64,000 nucleotides of DNA. Origin: Marinobacter xestospongiae. Lineage in GTDB: Bacteria; Pseudomonadota; Gammaproteobacteria; Pseudomonadales; Oleiphilaceae. Below the pieces are notes generated by a model. It did no database searches and was not told the origin of the DNA. It saw only the letters and a list, made by a program, of their open reading frames with translations. Below are positions 42,224 through 52,332 of this stretch, piece after piece (positions within the stretch are counted from its first letter, which is position 1; each line of letters starts with the position of its first letter). The DNA lies in assembly GCF_023156385.1 (NCBI RefSeq), contig NZ_JAKZAK010000012.1:1-64000 (forward strand). Direction: 5' to 3'. A program made the translations under genes and the position numbers.

Positions 42224-43276
42224 CTAGATCTCAGTAGCGCCTTTCAGTACCCGACGGTGCTGGCCCGGGCTGATGCCGAACCAGCGGCGGTAGGCTTTGT
42301 GGAAGGCTGCAGGGTTGGCAAATCCCAACAGCCAGGAAATTTCCGCAAACGACAGGCTGGTTTCTGCCAGGTAGTCCTGGGCCAGGTCCTTGCGGGTGTC
42401 GTCGAGCAGTTCGCGGTAGCCCCGGCCCTCGGCCGCCAGGTGCCGTTGCAGGGTCCAGGGCGTTAGCCCGAACTCGGCCGCCATGGCCGCCAGCTCAGGT
42501 GGCCGCTCCGCCAGTTGGGCGGCAAGCTTTTCCTTGATTCTCTCCCCCAGACTCCAGCCCGCCTGGCGCCGTTTCAGGTCCTGGCTGCACTCCTCCACCA
42601 GCAGTTGATGTACCGCCGCCTGGGCGTCCTGGCAGCGGGTGTCGGCCATTTGGCTGTTGAGCTGCAAGCGGTTCTCCGGCGCGCCGAAGTGCACCGGACA
42701 GCCAAACCAGGCCTCGAATGCCGCCTCCTGTCCCTGGCTCGGGTATTCGATCCACACCTCCTCGGCGACCTGTTGCTGACCACTGACGGTGCGGAGAAAC
42801 TGCACCCAGGTGGCCAGGACCGAATCCACCACAAAGAAGTTGAAGCGGTTGTAGGGGCGGATCGAATAGAACCGGGCCAGGTCGGGTGTTCGGGTCATGC
42901 TGGGTTGGCCCCGGCTGTTGCGACTGGTGAGCAGGGCAAAGCGGATCAGGGTGGCGAGTGCGTCACTCGCGGTGGCTGCGGCCGCGCCAGCGAGACCGGC
43001 GCGGCCAGCATCCACCGGCCGGCTGAGCGCCCCCATCACCAGGCCCAGGTTGGGGTTGCCGGTGTGTTCGATGGCGGCGTGACCCAGGCGCATGAAGCGG
43101 GGAATGCTGATGCGGGCGTCCGTCGACGCCAGGATGGCCGGCGACAGATTGAACTGGGCGAGCAGCGGCGCCGGGTCGCAGCCCTGGTGCTGGACTGCCC
43201 GGGCGAGCACGTCGACGTGTAGGACGCTGATGTCGCCCAGAGTGTTGCGGCGCATCGGGGCGTTGGGTTTGGGCAT
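42224..43276 (-). CDS. AraC-family regulator divergent from fadH
   Basis: A 350-residue regulator with the arabinose-binding-like N-terminal domain (ISIPRFMRLGHAAIEHTGNP; FGCPVHFGAPENRLQL) and C-terminal HTH (about 260-345: ELAAMAAEFGLTPWTLQRHL, EISWLLGFANPAAFHKAYRRW). It stands head-to-head with fadH across 120 bp, so it is a likely regulator of the dienoyl-CoA reductase gene. It is a third member of this same regulator type in the window (with 6907-7959 and 40470-41501), all next to lipid genes. A second Met eight codons in is an alternative start. Confidence 0.87.
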   Translation of the reverse strand: MPKPNAPMRRNTLGDISVLHVDVLARAVQHQGCDPAPLLAQFNLSPAILASTDARISIPRFMRLGHAAIEHTGNPNLGLVMGALSRPVDAGRAGLAGAAAATASDALATLIRFALLTSRNSRGQPSMTRTPDLARFYSIRPYNRFNFFVVDSVLATWVQFLRTVSGQQQVAEEVWIEYPSQGQEAAFEAWFGCPVHFGAPENRLQLNSQMADTRCQDAQAAVHQLLVEECSQDLKRRQAGWSLGERIKEKLAAQLAERPPELAAMAAEFGLTPWTLQRHLAAEGRGYRELLDDTRKDLAQDYLAETSLSFAEISWLLGFANPAAFHKAYRRWFGISPGQHRRVLKGATEI

Positions 43277-43366
43277 GATCGACGACTCAGTGTTGTTTGA
43301 AGATAATAAAAGGTTATTTCAGGATATTGAGGCTGGCAAGACCAGCGGCTACTTTAGGCTCACTAA

Positions 43367-45469
<2,103 letters not shown>

Positions 45470-45490
45470 TCCGCAACGGCGGTCATGCAG

Positions 45491-45522
45491 ACCCGGTCGG
45501 GCTATCCCGACCGGGTTTTTTT
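45491..45522 (+). terminator. Intrinsic terminator of fadH
   Basis: An 11-bp perfect stem (acccggtcggg / cccgaccgggt) with a ctat loop, followed by a run of seven T. Confidence 0.93.
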
Positions 45523-45693
45523 GTGCCGGTTTGGGCGACAGGTCGGCAAGCTGGCAGGCGACCGACTGCACAATCCCGGGCCACCTGACCCCGATACCCT
45601 GCCGGTTGGCGGTTGGCGAGGCTACAATAGGGGCATGACTTGATCAGTGTCGACGGCACGACCGTCGGCCAGGGCAACCAACAGGAGTGGAGA

Positions 45694-46980
45694 GTGGATT
45701 CAGCGCTTCCAGGGAAAGACGGCTACGCAGCGGTGCTGTTCGTCGAGGGGGCACGGGTGGCGCGGCAGATGCGTGCCCAGGAATTTGGCGCGTTTCTGGA
45801 CGGCTACGTGGGCCTGTCGGATCTGGCGGATACCGATGTCAAAGCCGTCTACGTGCTGCTGGATGGCCAGCTGCAGGTGCGCTCGCTGGTGTTCTTCCGG
45901 ATCTGGTTCGACGAGGAAGGACGTGCTGACAGCCACTGGAATCTGCCGGTGGAGGAACTGGCGCTGGAGGGAGCGTCCGGGCCGGATCTGGGGGCTGGAC
46001 CGATCCGGTTGGTGTGTCGCAGTCAGTGCCCGCGCCCGGCGCTGGCAGACGAACTCTGGGACCCGGACATGTCGCCCGGCCAGAACCAGTTCCAGGCCAT
46101 CCGCAAGGCCATCGAGGCCAATTCCCTCAAGTTTCGTCGTCTTGCCCCGGAGGTGCCGGATGAGCATGTGCCGGTGCTCCGTGCGCAGGCCTCCGGCGGC
46201 CAGGAAGACAGCGAGCGTGCCGACCGAACCCGCCTGGCCCGGCTGATTCGGGCCCAACGTTTGCGGATCAAGACCCTGCAGAGTGTCCACCGGGACTCGG
46301 TGGCCGAGATCCGCCGTGAGCATCGGCTGGAGATGCAGGGGTTGCGGGCCGAGGTGGCTGAACTGGAGCAGGGCCGGGAGCGGCAGCGTCTGGTCAATGA
46401 GCAGCTCAAGGAGCGGCTGGCAGAGCGTAACCAACAGTACCTCAATCTTCAGGAGCAGTTACAGCAGCAGGCCACCGCCACCGAAGCAGGCGCCCAGACC
46501 CGGGGGGCGGAACTGGTGCTGCTCAACGAGCAGTTGGAACGCCGGCGACGAGAGCTGGCGCTGCGGGATGAGCGCATTGCCCAGCTGGAGCAGGAACTGG
46601 AAGAAATTCAGCAGCAGGAGCCGGCGGAAGACACACTGATGCGGCACCTGAAGGATCAGTCGGTGTTTCTGGTGGCCTATCACGCCGGGCTTGGTCACAT
46701 GACGTTGCCCTTTGACGACATTGAGCGCTATTTCCTCAACCCTACCGGTTTCGCCGCCGACAAGTGCGGTCTGAACGAGCCGGCTTACCTGGACTGGCTG
46801 GATCATTACGAGCAGCCGGTGTGCCGGCACCAGCACCAGGGCCGGCTTTGTGGTCAGCCGGTGATGCGGGTCAGCCAGCCGGCGGAGTTTCGTGCGGGGC
46901 TGGATGATCGCTGCGACCAGCATCGTCCGGCGGCCCGGGCCAGTGATCCGGCACCACAAAAAAACGACGGGTCTCGATAA
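45694..46980 (+). CDS. Conserved hypothetical coiled-coil protein, 428 aa
   Basis: Function unknown. An N-terminal globular part (about 1-140, FVEGARVARQMRAQEFGAF; GPIRLVCRSQCPRP) is followed by a long coiled coil (about 180-340, with RLARLIRAQRLRIKTLQSVH and heptads of Glu/Leu/Gln) and a C-terminal domain with several Cys/His (KCGLNEPAYLDWLDHYEQPV then CRHQHQGRLCGQPVM, CDQH) that may bind zinc. The GTG at 45694 has AGGAG upstream; a TTG at 45640 is weaker. Its 3' end overlaps the convergent DUF1853 gene by 110 bp. It is part of the conserved nadK neighbourhood. Confidence 0.82.
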   Translation: MDSALPGKDGYAAVLFVEGARVARQMRAQEFGAFLDGYVGLSDLADTDVKAVYVLLDGQLQVRSLVFFRIWFDEEGRADSHWNLPVEELALEGASGPDLGAGPIRLVCRSQCPRPALADELWDPDMSPGQNQFQAIRKAIEANSLKFRRLAPEVPDEHVPVLRAQASGGQEDSERADRTRLARLIRAQRLRIKTLQSVHRDSVAEIRREHRLEMQGLRAEVAELEQGRERQRLVNEQLKERLAERNQQYLNLQEQLQQQATATEAGAQTRGAELVLLNEQLERRRRELALRDERIAQLEQELEEIQQQEPAEDTLMRHLKDQSVFLVAYHAGLGHMTLPFDDIERYFLNPTGFAADKCGLNEPAYLDWLDHYEQPVCRHQHQGRLCGQPVMRVSQPAEFRAGLDDRCDQHRPAARASDPAPQKNDGSR

Positions 46981-47848
46981 AGCCATCACCCTTAGCGGTC
47001 ATCAGGGCGAAGGGCCGCGGCCGCGAGTGGACGGCCACACTGGCCAGAGCGGCACGGGTGGACTCCGGCTCGGGGGGCTGCGGTTGCTGGTAGCGGCCGA
47101 GCCAGTCGGGTTTGTCCAGGTGCACCCAGTGGTCTGTCTTGAGGCCGGGCAACTGGTGGTGATAGAGCCACTGCCCGCGGTCATGGCCCGGGTTTACCCA
47201 ATCTGGCAGTGTCGGCTGAGGTTGCCCTGTCAGGGGAGTGAACAGCATGCCCGGCATTACCAGCACCGGGGCCAGCGGACCCTGGATACCCTGACCGGCC
47301 AGCCATTCCCGGGTGAGGGGGCGCTGGGCGAGGGTGCACTGGTGGGTCACCATGCGTTCGGTTTTGAGGTCGAGACGATCCTGGGCATTGGGGCCCAGCC
47401 ATTGGTTAACGCTGCCCTGGGGGTGGCCCAGGTAGAACTTGACGGCAATTTCGTGGTGTTCCAGGCGATTGCTGAGCGGGTTCTCCACCACCAGGTCCAG
47501 TTCCCCCAGCGTGCGGCCGTCATGGGCCCGGATGGCGGTATTGCTGAGCAACACCCGCCAGTCCAGAAACTGCTCCAGAAAGAACCGGTACAGGGTTTCG
47601 AAATAGTGTCCCAGGCGGCGGCTCTGGCACTGGCCAAGGGCCGCCAGCAGCGGGGCCGGGGCGGCGTCGAGCCGTTGCAGGCGTGATGACGTATCTGTCG
47701 GCAACCAGTCCCGGGGACAAGCCACCGGGCCGGTATCCACCAGCGGTGCGGCCTGGCACAGCCAGGCCAGATGGCGAACCGCCGGGGTTTGCCAGGGCTG
47801 CTGGAGCAGGTCCAGGGCCTGGTGATCGGGCAAAGCGTTTTCGTTCAT
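46871..47848 (-). CDS. DUF1853 family protein
   Basis: A 325-residue protein of unknown function that in pseudomonads is commonly found beside nadK and metallophosphoesterase/rhomboid genes, as here. Recognised by FLEQFLDWRVLLSNTAIRAH and TLGELDLVVENPLSNRLEHH, which resemble nuclease-like (PD-(D/E)xK-type) folds with an E-x-D pattern, an inference I cannot test. No signal peptide. The ATG at 47848 is preferred to a long upstream extension to 47950. It runs opposite to nadK and overlaps the coiled-coil gene at its 3' end. Confidence 0.8.
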   Translation of the reverse strand: MNENALPDHQALDLLQQPWQTPAVRHLAWLCQAAPLVDTGPVACPRDWLPTDTSSRLQRLDAAPAPLLAALGQCQSRRLGHYFETLYRFFLEQFLDWRVLLSNTAIRAHDGRTLGELDLVVENPLSNRLEHHEIAVKFYLGHPQGSVNQWLGPNAQDRLDLKTERMVTHQCTLAQRPLTREWLAGQGIQGPLAPVLVMPGMLFTPLTGQPQPTLPDWVNPGHDRGQWLYHHQLPGLKTDHWVHLDKPDWLGRYQQPQPPEPESTRAALASVAVHSRPRPFALMTAKGDGFIETRRFFVVPDHWPGPPDDAGRSDHPAPHETPPAG

Positions 47849-47960
47849 CCCGGGTAATTCGTTAAGATGTGAACAGGCGGCTGCAGTGCAGCCATCTCTC
47901 CAGGGCACCAGCGACCGCGCCGGGGTGTCCGTGTTTCCCTTGCCAGCCACAGGAATCTAC

Positions 47961-48845
47961 ATGGATCAATTCAGGAACATCGGCGTTATCGGACGAATGG
48001 GCAGCGTCAAGGTTGTCGAGTCCCTGCGTCAGCTGAAACAGTACCTCATGGCCGAAAACTATCACGTCATCATTGAGGAAGATACCGCCGGCATGCTGCC
48101 TGGTCACGGTCTGCAGGTTGCCAGCAAGAAGCTGATCGGCGAGATCTGTGATCTGGTGATTGTGGTGGGAGGCGATGGCAGTCTGCTGGGTGCGGCGCGG
48201 GAGCTGGCCAAGTCGAACGTGCCACTGCTCGGGGTCAACCGTGGCCGGCTGGGTTTTCTCACCGATATCTCGCCGTCAGATCTGGAACAGCGCCTTGCCA
48301 AGGTGCTGGAAGGTGACTACATCGAGGAGAAGCGCTTTCTGCTGGATGGCAGTGTTGAGCGTAACGGTCAGGCCCTGGGGTTTGGCGCAGCGCTGAATGA
48401 CGTGGTGCTGCATCCGGGCAAATCCACTCGGATGATCGGCTTTGACCTGTTCATTGACGGTCATTTCGTTTACAGCCAGCGTTCAGACGGCCTGATCGTT
48501 TCCACTCCGACCGGGTCCACGGCTTACTCACTGTCAGCGGGTGGCCCGATCATGCACCCCAAACTGGATGCGATTGTGCTGGTGCCGATGTTCCCCCACA
48601 CCCTCAGCAGCCGCCCCATCGTGGTAGACGGCAAGAGTGAGATCAAACTGGTGATTGGCGAGACCAACGAAGCCTATCCCCAGGTCAGTTTTGATGGCCA
48701 GATGAACATTGCCTGTGCCCCCGGCGACATCATCCGCATCACCAAGAAACCCTTCAAGATCCGCCTGATTCATCCGACGGACCACAACTTTTACGCAACA
48801 TGCCGGGACAAACTGGGATGGGCGAGTGAGATAGCAGCGAGTTGA
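47961..48845 (+). CDS. nadK: NAD kinase
   Basis: Phosphorylates NAD to NADP. The 294 residues carry the GGDG motif (VVVGGDGSLLGAA, about 70), the conserved GVNRGRLGFLTDI and the TPTGSTAYSLSAGGPI stretch, and end FYATCRDKLGW. AGGAA lies 7 bases before the ATG at 47961; upstream in-frame codons lack such a site. The next gene starts 2 bp after the stop, giving a nadK-metallophosphoesterase-rhomboid operon. Essential housekeeping enzyme. Confidence 0.96.
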   Translation: MDQFRNIGVIGRMGSVKVVESLRQLKQYLMAENYHVIIEEDTAGMLPGHGLQVASKKLIGEICDLVIVVGGDGSLLGAARELAKSNVPLLGVNRGRLGFLTDISPSDLEQRLAKVLEGDYIEEKRFLLDGSVERNGQALGFGAALNDVVLHPGKSTRMIGFDLFIDGHFVYSQRSDGLIVSTPTGSTAYSLSAGGPIMHPKLDAIVLVPMFPHTLSSRPIVVDGKSEIKLVIGETNEAYPQVSFDGQMNIACAPGDIIRITKKPFKIRLIHPTDHNFYATCRDKLGWASEIAAS

Positions 48846-48847
48846 TC

Positions 48848-49864
48848 ATGGCGGTACAACACGACAAGTCCGCAAGCCGCGGTTACGACATCATCGGAGA
48901 TGTGCACGGTTGTGCGCATACTCTGGTGCGTCTGCTGGAGCAGATGGGATACCGCAAGGTAAACGGCATCTACGAGCATCCCCGCCGGCAGGCGATATTC
49001 ATTGGCGACATCGTCGACCGGGGCCCCCGCATCCGGGAAGCTCTGCACCTGGTGCGGGACATGGTCGAGCACGGCTCGGCCCGGATGGTGATGGGCAACC
49101 ACGAATACAACGCTTTGGGCTACTGCACCCGGGCCCGTGCGGGCAGTGGCAAGAAGTGGCTGCGGGAGCACAACCCCCGCCACGACCGGCTGATTCACGA
49201 GACCCTGGAACAGTTTGAGCACTACCCCCAGGAGTGGAACGAATTCCTGGAGTGGTTCTACACCGTGCCGCTGTTCATTGAGGAAGACCACTTCCGTGTT
49301 GTCCACGCCTGCTGGGACGACCACCTGATCCGCCAGTTCAAGGACAGCCAGCATGGCGCCTGCATTGATGAGGACTTCCTGCACGCCTCCTCGGCACTGG
49401 AATCCTTCGCCGGCCAGGTGATGGATACGCTGCTGAGGGGAACCGACCTCAAGTTGCCGGAGGGCATGGCGATCACCGGCAAGGATGGCTACGTGCGGGA
49501 ATTTTTCCGCACCAAGTTCTGGGCCCAGAACCCGCAGACCTATCAGGATGTGGTGTTCCAGCCCGACCCGCTGCCGCCGGAGGTGGCCAGTCGGCCGCTG
49601 TCAGAGCGGGATCGGGGTCAGCTGCTGAGCTACCCCACCAGTGAGCCGCCGGTGTTCGTCGGCCATTACTGGATGGACGGCGACCCGGCTCCGATCACCC
49701 CCAATGTGGCCTGCATCGACTACAGCGCGGTCAAGTACGGCAAGCTGGTGGCCTATCGCATGGACGATGAGCGCGAACTGTCGAAGGACAAGTTTGTCTA
49801 CGTGGAAGTGGAGCGACCGGAACAATCGGAAGACCCTTATACCGAAGACAGCGTGGCGAGGTAG
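48848..49864 (+). CDS. Metallophosphoesterase
   Basis: A 338-residue calcineurin-like phosphoesterase. Metal-site motifs are visible in order: DIIGDVHGCAH, FIGDIVDRGPR, MVMGNHEYNA, then HACW and GHYW. Similar to PrpE/ApaH-type phosphatases but longer; the natural substrate (protein phosphate, nucleotide or other) is unknown. It begins 2 bp after nadK and ends 2 bp before the rhomboid gene, so all three are translated together. The ATG at 48848 is chosen over a TTG two codons upstream. Confidence 0.9.
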   Translation: MAVQHDKSASRGYDIIGDVHGCAHTLVRLLEQMGYRKVNGIYEHPRRQAIFIGDIVDRGPRIREALHLVRDMVEHGSARMVMGNHEYNALGYCTRARAGSGKKWLREHNPRHDRLIHETLEQFEHYPQEWNEFLEWFYTVPLFIEEDHFRVVHACWDDHLIRQFKDSQHGACIDEDFLHASSALESFAGQVMDTLLRGTDLKLPEGMAITGKDGYVREFFRTKFWAQNPQTYQDVVFQPDPLPPEVASRPLSERDRGQLLSYPTSEPPVFVGHYWMDGDPAPITPNVACIDYSAVKYGKLVAYRMDDERELSKDKFVYVEVERPEQSEDPYTEDSVAR

Positions 49865-49866
49865 TC

Positions 49867-50727
49867 TTGTACCGCATCAAGCAGTTGGAAACCGACGTCA
49901 ACCTGGCGGCCTTCAGCCAGTGGCTGGAGCAGCAGGGGGTTGGTCACCGCATCACTGCGGAAGGCAACCACCAGGTGCTGTGGCTGGAAAACCCAGACCA
50001 GGCCGAGCCGGTGCTGGAAGCGTTGCGGCAGTTCCTGGCGTCGCCCCAGAGTCACAGTCGTCCGGATCGCAAGCCGGGATCGCCGTTTCACCCCAGTGGC
50101 CGGTGGCAGGCGTCACCGGGCCACGCACCGCTGGTCATGGCGATGATCGGGGTAGCGATCATGGTGGCCTTTGCCACCGATCTGGGGCGCAGCATTCTTT
50201 CTGCGGCCCTGATGGTGGTCGATCCGAGGGTCTACCCCTGGGATACCATGGCGGAACGGCTGACGGCGCTGACCTCGACTCTGGCCGGCGGGGAAGTCTG
50301 GCGGCTGGTCTCGCCGGATTTTCTGCATTTCAGCTGGCCGCATCTGATCTTCAACTCGGTGATGCTGTGGTTCCTGGGCAGTCAGGTGGAGTGGATTGAC
50401 GGCCGTGGCCGCCTGCTGGTGCTGTTTGTTGTGGGCAGCCTGCTGTCCAATGGTTTGCAGTATTTCACCACCGGGCCGCTGTTTGGTGGACTCTCCGGGG
50501 TGGTGTATGCCCTGGTGAGTTATTGCTGGCTGAGCCAGAGGCGCCAGCCCAGGTTCCAGTTCCCCTCCGCCCTGGCGGTTCTGGCTGTGGCTTGGGTGCT
50601 GTTCGGCTTTACGCCGTTGCCGGAGCTGCTGGGTCTGGGCCGTATGGCAAACGCTGCCCATCTCGGTGGTCTGCTGGCCGGGTTGCTGCTGGGCCTGGTG
50701 TTGCCAGCACGCAAGCCCCGTCACTGA
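49867..50727 (+). CDS. Rhomboid family intramembrane serine protease
   Basis: A 286-residue inner-membrane protease resembling GlpG. A soluble N-terminal domain (about 1-85, YRIKQLETDVNLAAFSQWL) is followed by about six membrane helices. The catalytic Ser is near residue 208 in FGGLSGVVYALV and the His near 265 in ANAAHLGGLLAGLL; the loop HFSWPHLIFNSVML carries the conserved His/Asn of the oxyanion region. It starts with TTG 5 bases after GAGG. Third gene of the nadK operon. The minus-strand sRNA terminator begins 24 bp beyond. Confidence 0.92.
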   Translation: MYRIKQLETDVNLAAFSQWLEQQGVGHRITAEGNHQVLWLENPDQAEPVLEALRQFLASPQSHSRPDRKPGSPFHPSGRWQASPGHAPLVMAMIGVAIMVAFATDLGRSILSAALMVVDPRVYPWDTMAERLTALTSTLAGGEVWRLVSPDFLHFSWPHLIFNSVMLWFLGSQVEWIDGRGRLLVLFVVGSLLSNGLQYFTTGPLFGGLSGVVYALVSYCWLSQRRQPRFQFPSALAVLAVAWVLFGFTPLPELLGLGRMANAAHLGGLLAGLLLGLVLPARKPRH

Positions 50728-50750
50728 CGGTTATCTGACAGCATCCAGGC

Positions 50751-50840
50751 AAAAAAAAGCCCCACCAAAGGGTGGGGCGTAAATGAGCGGTTAAGCTCCT
50801 GATGAGAGAGACCAAATGCAAACGACCGTTGTCATTTGGT
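50751..50840 (-). ncRNA. Fur-regulated small RNA, second copy (PrrF2-like)
   Basis: Read on the minus strand: a Fur-box promoter (50845-50875) leads into about 90 nt that begin near accaaatgacaacggtcg, can fold into a stem (ACCAAATG / CATTTGGT), run through an unpaired conserved core TCTCTCTCATCAGGAGCTTA, and end at an intrinsic terminator (gccccacc / ggtggggc, 50759-50778) with eight T. Compared with the copy at 50984-51073 only about 9 bases differ over ~115 including the promoter. Tandem, Fur-controlled, terminator-ended RNAs of this size are the hallmark of PrrF1/PrrF2 of Pseudomonas (RyhB role: repress iron-using mRNAs when iron is scarce). The 5' end is estimated from the -10 box. Confidence 0.8.
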
Positions 50841-50844
50841 GAGT

Positions 50845-50875
50845 TAACGATAATCGTTATCATTTAATGGGTCAA
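50845..50875 (-). promoter_or_regulatory. Fur-box promoter of the second sRNA
   Basis: On the minus strand TTGACC (-35, 50870-50875), a 17-bp spacer and TATCGT (-10, 50847-50852). Within and around it gataatcgttatc (50849-50861) is an inverted repeat close to the Fur consensus, so iron-bound Fur would block the promoter. Confidence 0.8.
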
Positions 50876-50983
50876 GCCGATTCCTCCAGAAATCGGAAAA
50901 AAGTTCGAAAAAAACGTTCGCAGAAAACGTATTACGGCAGGGACAGCTTGAGGAGTGTCTGGCGAATTGCCTGAGACAGACGC

Positions 50984-51073
50984 AAAAAAAAGCCCCACCA
51001 AAAGGTGGGGCGTGAATGAGCAGTTAAGCTCCTGATGAGAGAGACCAAATGCTAACGACCGTCGTCATTTGGT
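50984..51073 (-). ncRNA. Fur-regulated small RNA, first copy (PrrF1-like)
   Basis: Same structure as the copy 233 bp to its left: 5' stem-loop from ACCAAATGACGACGG, unpaired TCTCTCTCATCAGGAGCTTA core, and an intrinsic terminator (gccccacc at 50992-50999 / ggtggggc at 51004-51011, then eight T on the minus strand). Substitutions between copies lie mostly in loops, the spacer before the terminator and the promoter; the core of about 29 nt is identical. A read-through transcript from this promoter through the second copy is possible, as for PrrH in Pseudomonas, but this is inference. Confidence 0.8.
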
Positions 51074-51077
51074 GAAG

Positions 51078-51109
51078 TAATGATAATTGTTATCATTTGT
51101 TTTGTTCAA
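51078..51109 (-). promoter_or_regulatory. Fur-box promoter of the first sRNA
   Basis: On the minus strand TTGAAC (-35, 51104-51109), an 18-bp spacer and TATCAT (-10, 51080-51085). The inverted repeat aatgataattgttatcatt centred near 51088 matches the Fur box well and overlaps spacer and -10. Confidence 0.82.
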
Positions 51110-51161
51110 CCCCTGACACGGTTTTTTTCCAAATTTTTTCGATGCGAAGCAGGAAACTGTG

Positions 51162-51422
51162 ATGACGTACCAAGAATTGATTGAACGCATGGACCCGACG
51201 GTGTACCAGAGCCTGCGTCAGGCGGTGGAACTGGGCAAATGGCCGGACGGTCGGGTTCTGAGCGCCGAACAGCGTGAGCTCTGTATGGAGGCGGTGCTTT
51301 ACTATGAGAGCAAGAATGTCCCGGAGGAAGAACGGGTTGGTTATATCGATCGCGGCAAGAAGGCAGAGGGGGAGACCTGTGGCAGCTCCGATGACGCGGC
51401 TCCGATCCGTATCCTGAGCTGA
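51162..51422 (+). CDS. DUF1315 family protein (YeaC-like)
   Basis: An 86-residue protein of unknown function with the family pattern MTYQELIERMDPTVYQSLRQ...GKWPDGRVLSAEQRE and a short helical rest ending YYESKNVPEEERVGYID. Present in many gammaproteobacteria. AGGAA is 6-7 bases before the ATG. The DUF2797 gene starts 8 bp after its stop, so they are cotranscribed. The sRNA promoters run in the opposite direction upstream. Confidence 0.87.
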   Translation: MTYQELIERMDPTVYQSLRQAVELGKWPDGRVLSAEQRELCMEAVLYYESKNVPEEERVGYIDRGKKAEGETCGSSDDAAPIRILS

Positions 51423-51430
51423 GGTGCCCC

Positions 51431-52267
51431 TTGTCGACCGCTATTGATGTCACCGGGCGTCTGCGCAAGATGCCCGTTACCGCCTCCGATCCCGTCGAAT
51501 ACGTGTTGCGGGTAGGGGACGAGAGTCTTGCCCTCAATGCCCTGATAGGGCATCCCATCAGCCTCGAATTCACCGGTACCATCCGCTGTATCCACTGCGA
51601 CCGCAGTACCCGCAAGAGTTTCGGTCAGGGCCATTGTTACCCCTGCTTCAAACGGCTTGCTGCCTGTGACTCCTGCATTGTTAGTCCTGAGAAGTGCCAC
51701 TATCACGAAGGTACCTGCCGCGAGCCGGAATGGGGTGAAACCCATTGCATGACCGAACACGTGGTGTACCTGGCCAACTCCTCCGGTGTCAAAGTTGGTA
51801 TCACCCGGGCGTCCCAGGTTCCTACCCGCTGGGTCGACCAGGGCGCGATTACCGCGGTGCCAATGCTGCGGGTGGCAACCCGGCAACTGGCCGGCCTCGT
51901 TGAGGTGGCCTGCAAGCAGCATGTGGCTGATCGCACCAACTGGCGCACCATGCTCAAGGGGGAGGCGCCGCCGATCGATCTGGAGGCGGAAAAGCGCCAT
52001 CTGCTGGGGTTGATCCAGGAGGAGCTGGCTGCCCTGAGGCAGCAGCATGGTGACGACGCGATCCGCGAGGTGACGGAGGAGTGCGTGAGTTTCAGTTATC
52101 CGGTCCAGGTCTGGCCGGACAAGGTGAAAAGCCATAATCTTGACAAAACCCCGCTGGTGACCGGTCGTCTCGAGGGCATCAAGGGCCAGTACCTGATGCT
52201 GGATACCGGCGTCATCAATATCCGCAAGTACACCGCCTATGAGGTCCGCGTCCGGGTACAGGACTGA
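51431..52267 (+). CDS. DUF2797 family protein
   Basis: A 278-residue protein of unknown function. It has Cys pairs that look like zinc sites (CIHCDRSTRKSFGQGHCYPC and CDSCIVSPEKCHYHEGTC) and a segment VVYLANSSGVKVGITRASQVPTRW that resembles the GIY-YIG nuclease core in outline. Starts with TTG, with GAGGTG 6 bases upstream. Follows the DUF1315 gene by 8 bp; pepN follows 65 bp on. Confidence 0.85.
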   Translation: MSTAIDVTGRLRKMPVTASDPVEYVLRVGDESLALNALIGHPISLEFTGTIRCIHCDRSTRKSFGQGHCYPCFKRLAACDSCIVSPEKCHYHEGTCREPEWGETHCMTEHVVYLANSSGVKVGITRASQVPTRWVDQGAITAVPMLRVATRQLAGLVEVACKQHVADRTNWRTMLKGEAPPIDLEAEKRHLLGLIQEELAALRQQHGDDAIREVTEECVSFSYPVQVWPDKVKSHNLDKTPLVTGRLEGIKGQYLMLDTGVINIRKYTAYEVRVRVQD

Positions 52268-52332
52268 GCGCCGGTGTCGGAAGAATCACATCCCGTGCGG
52301 CGGTCGGCCGCACCTGTTGTAGGGAGAACGCA

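Noticed and set aside
50751..51110. CRISPR-like repeats
   Set aside because: Only two units, each ~115 bp, with promoter and terminator; this is a duplicated sRNA, not a CRISPR array. No CRISPR array or cas gene is seen in the window.
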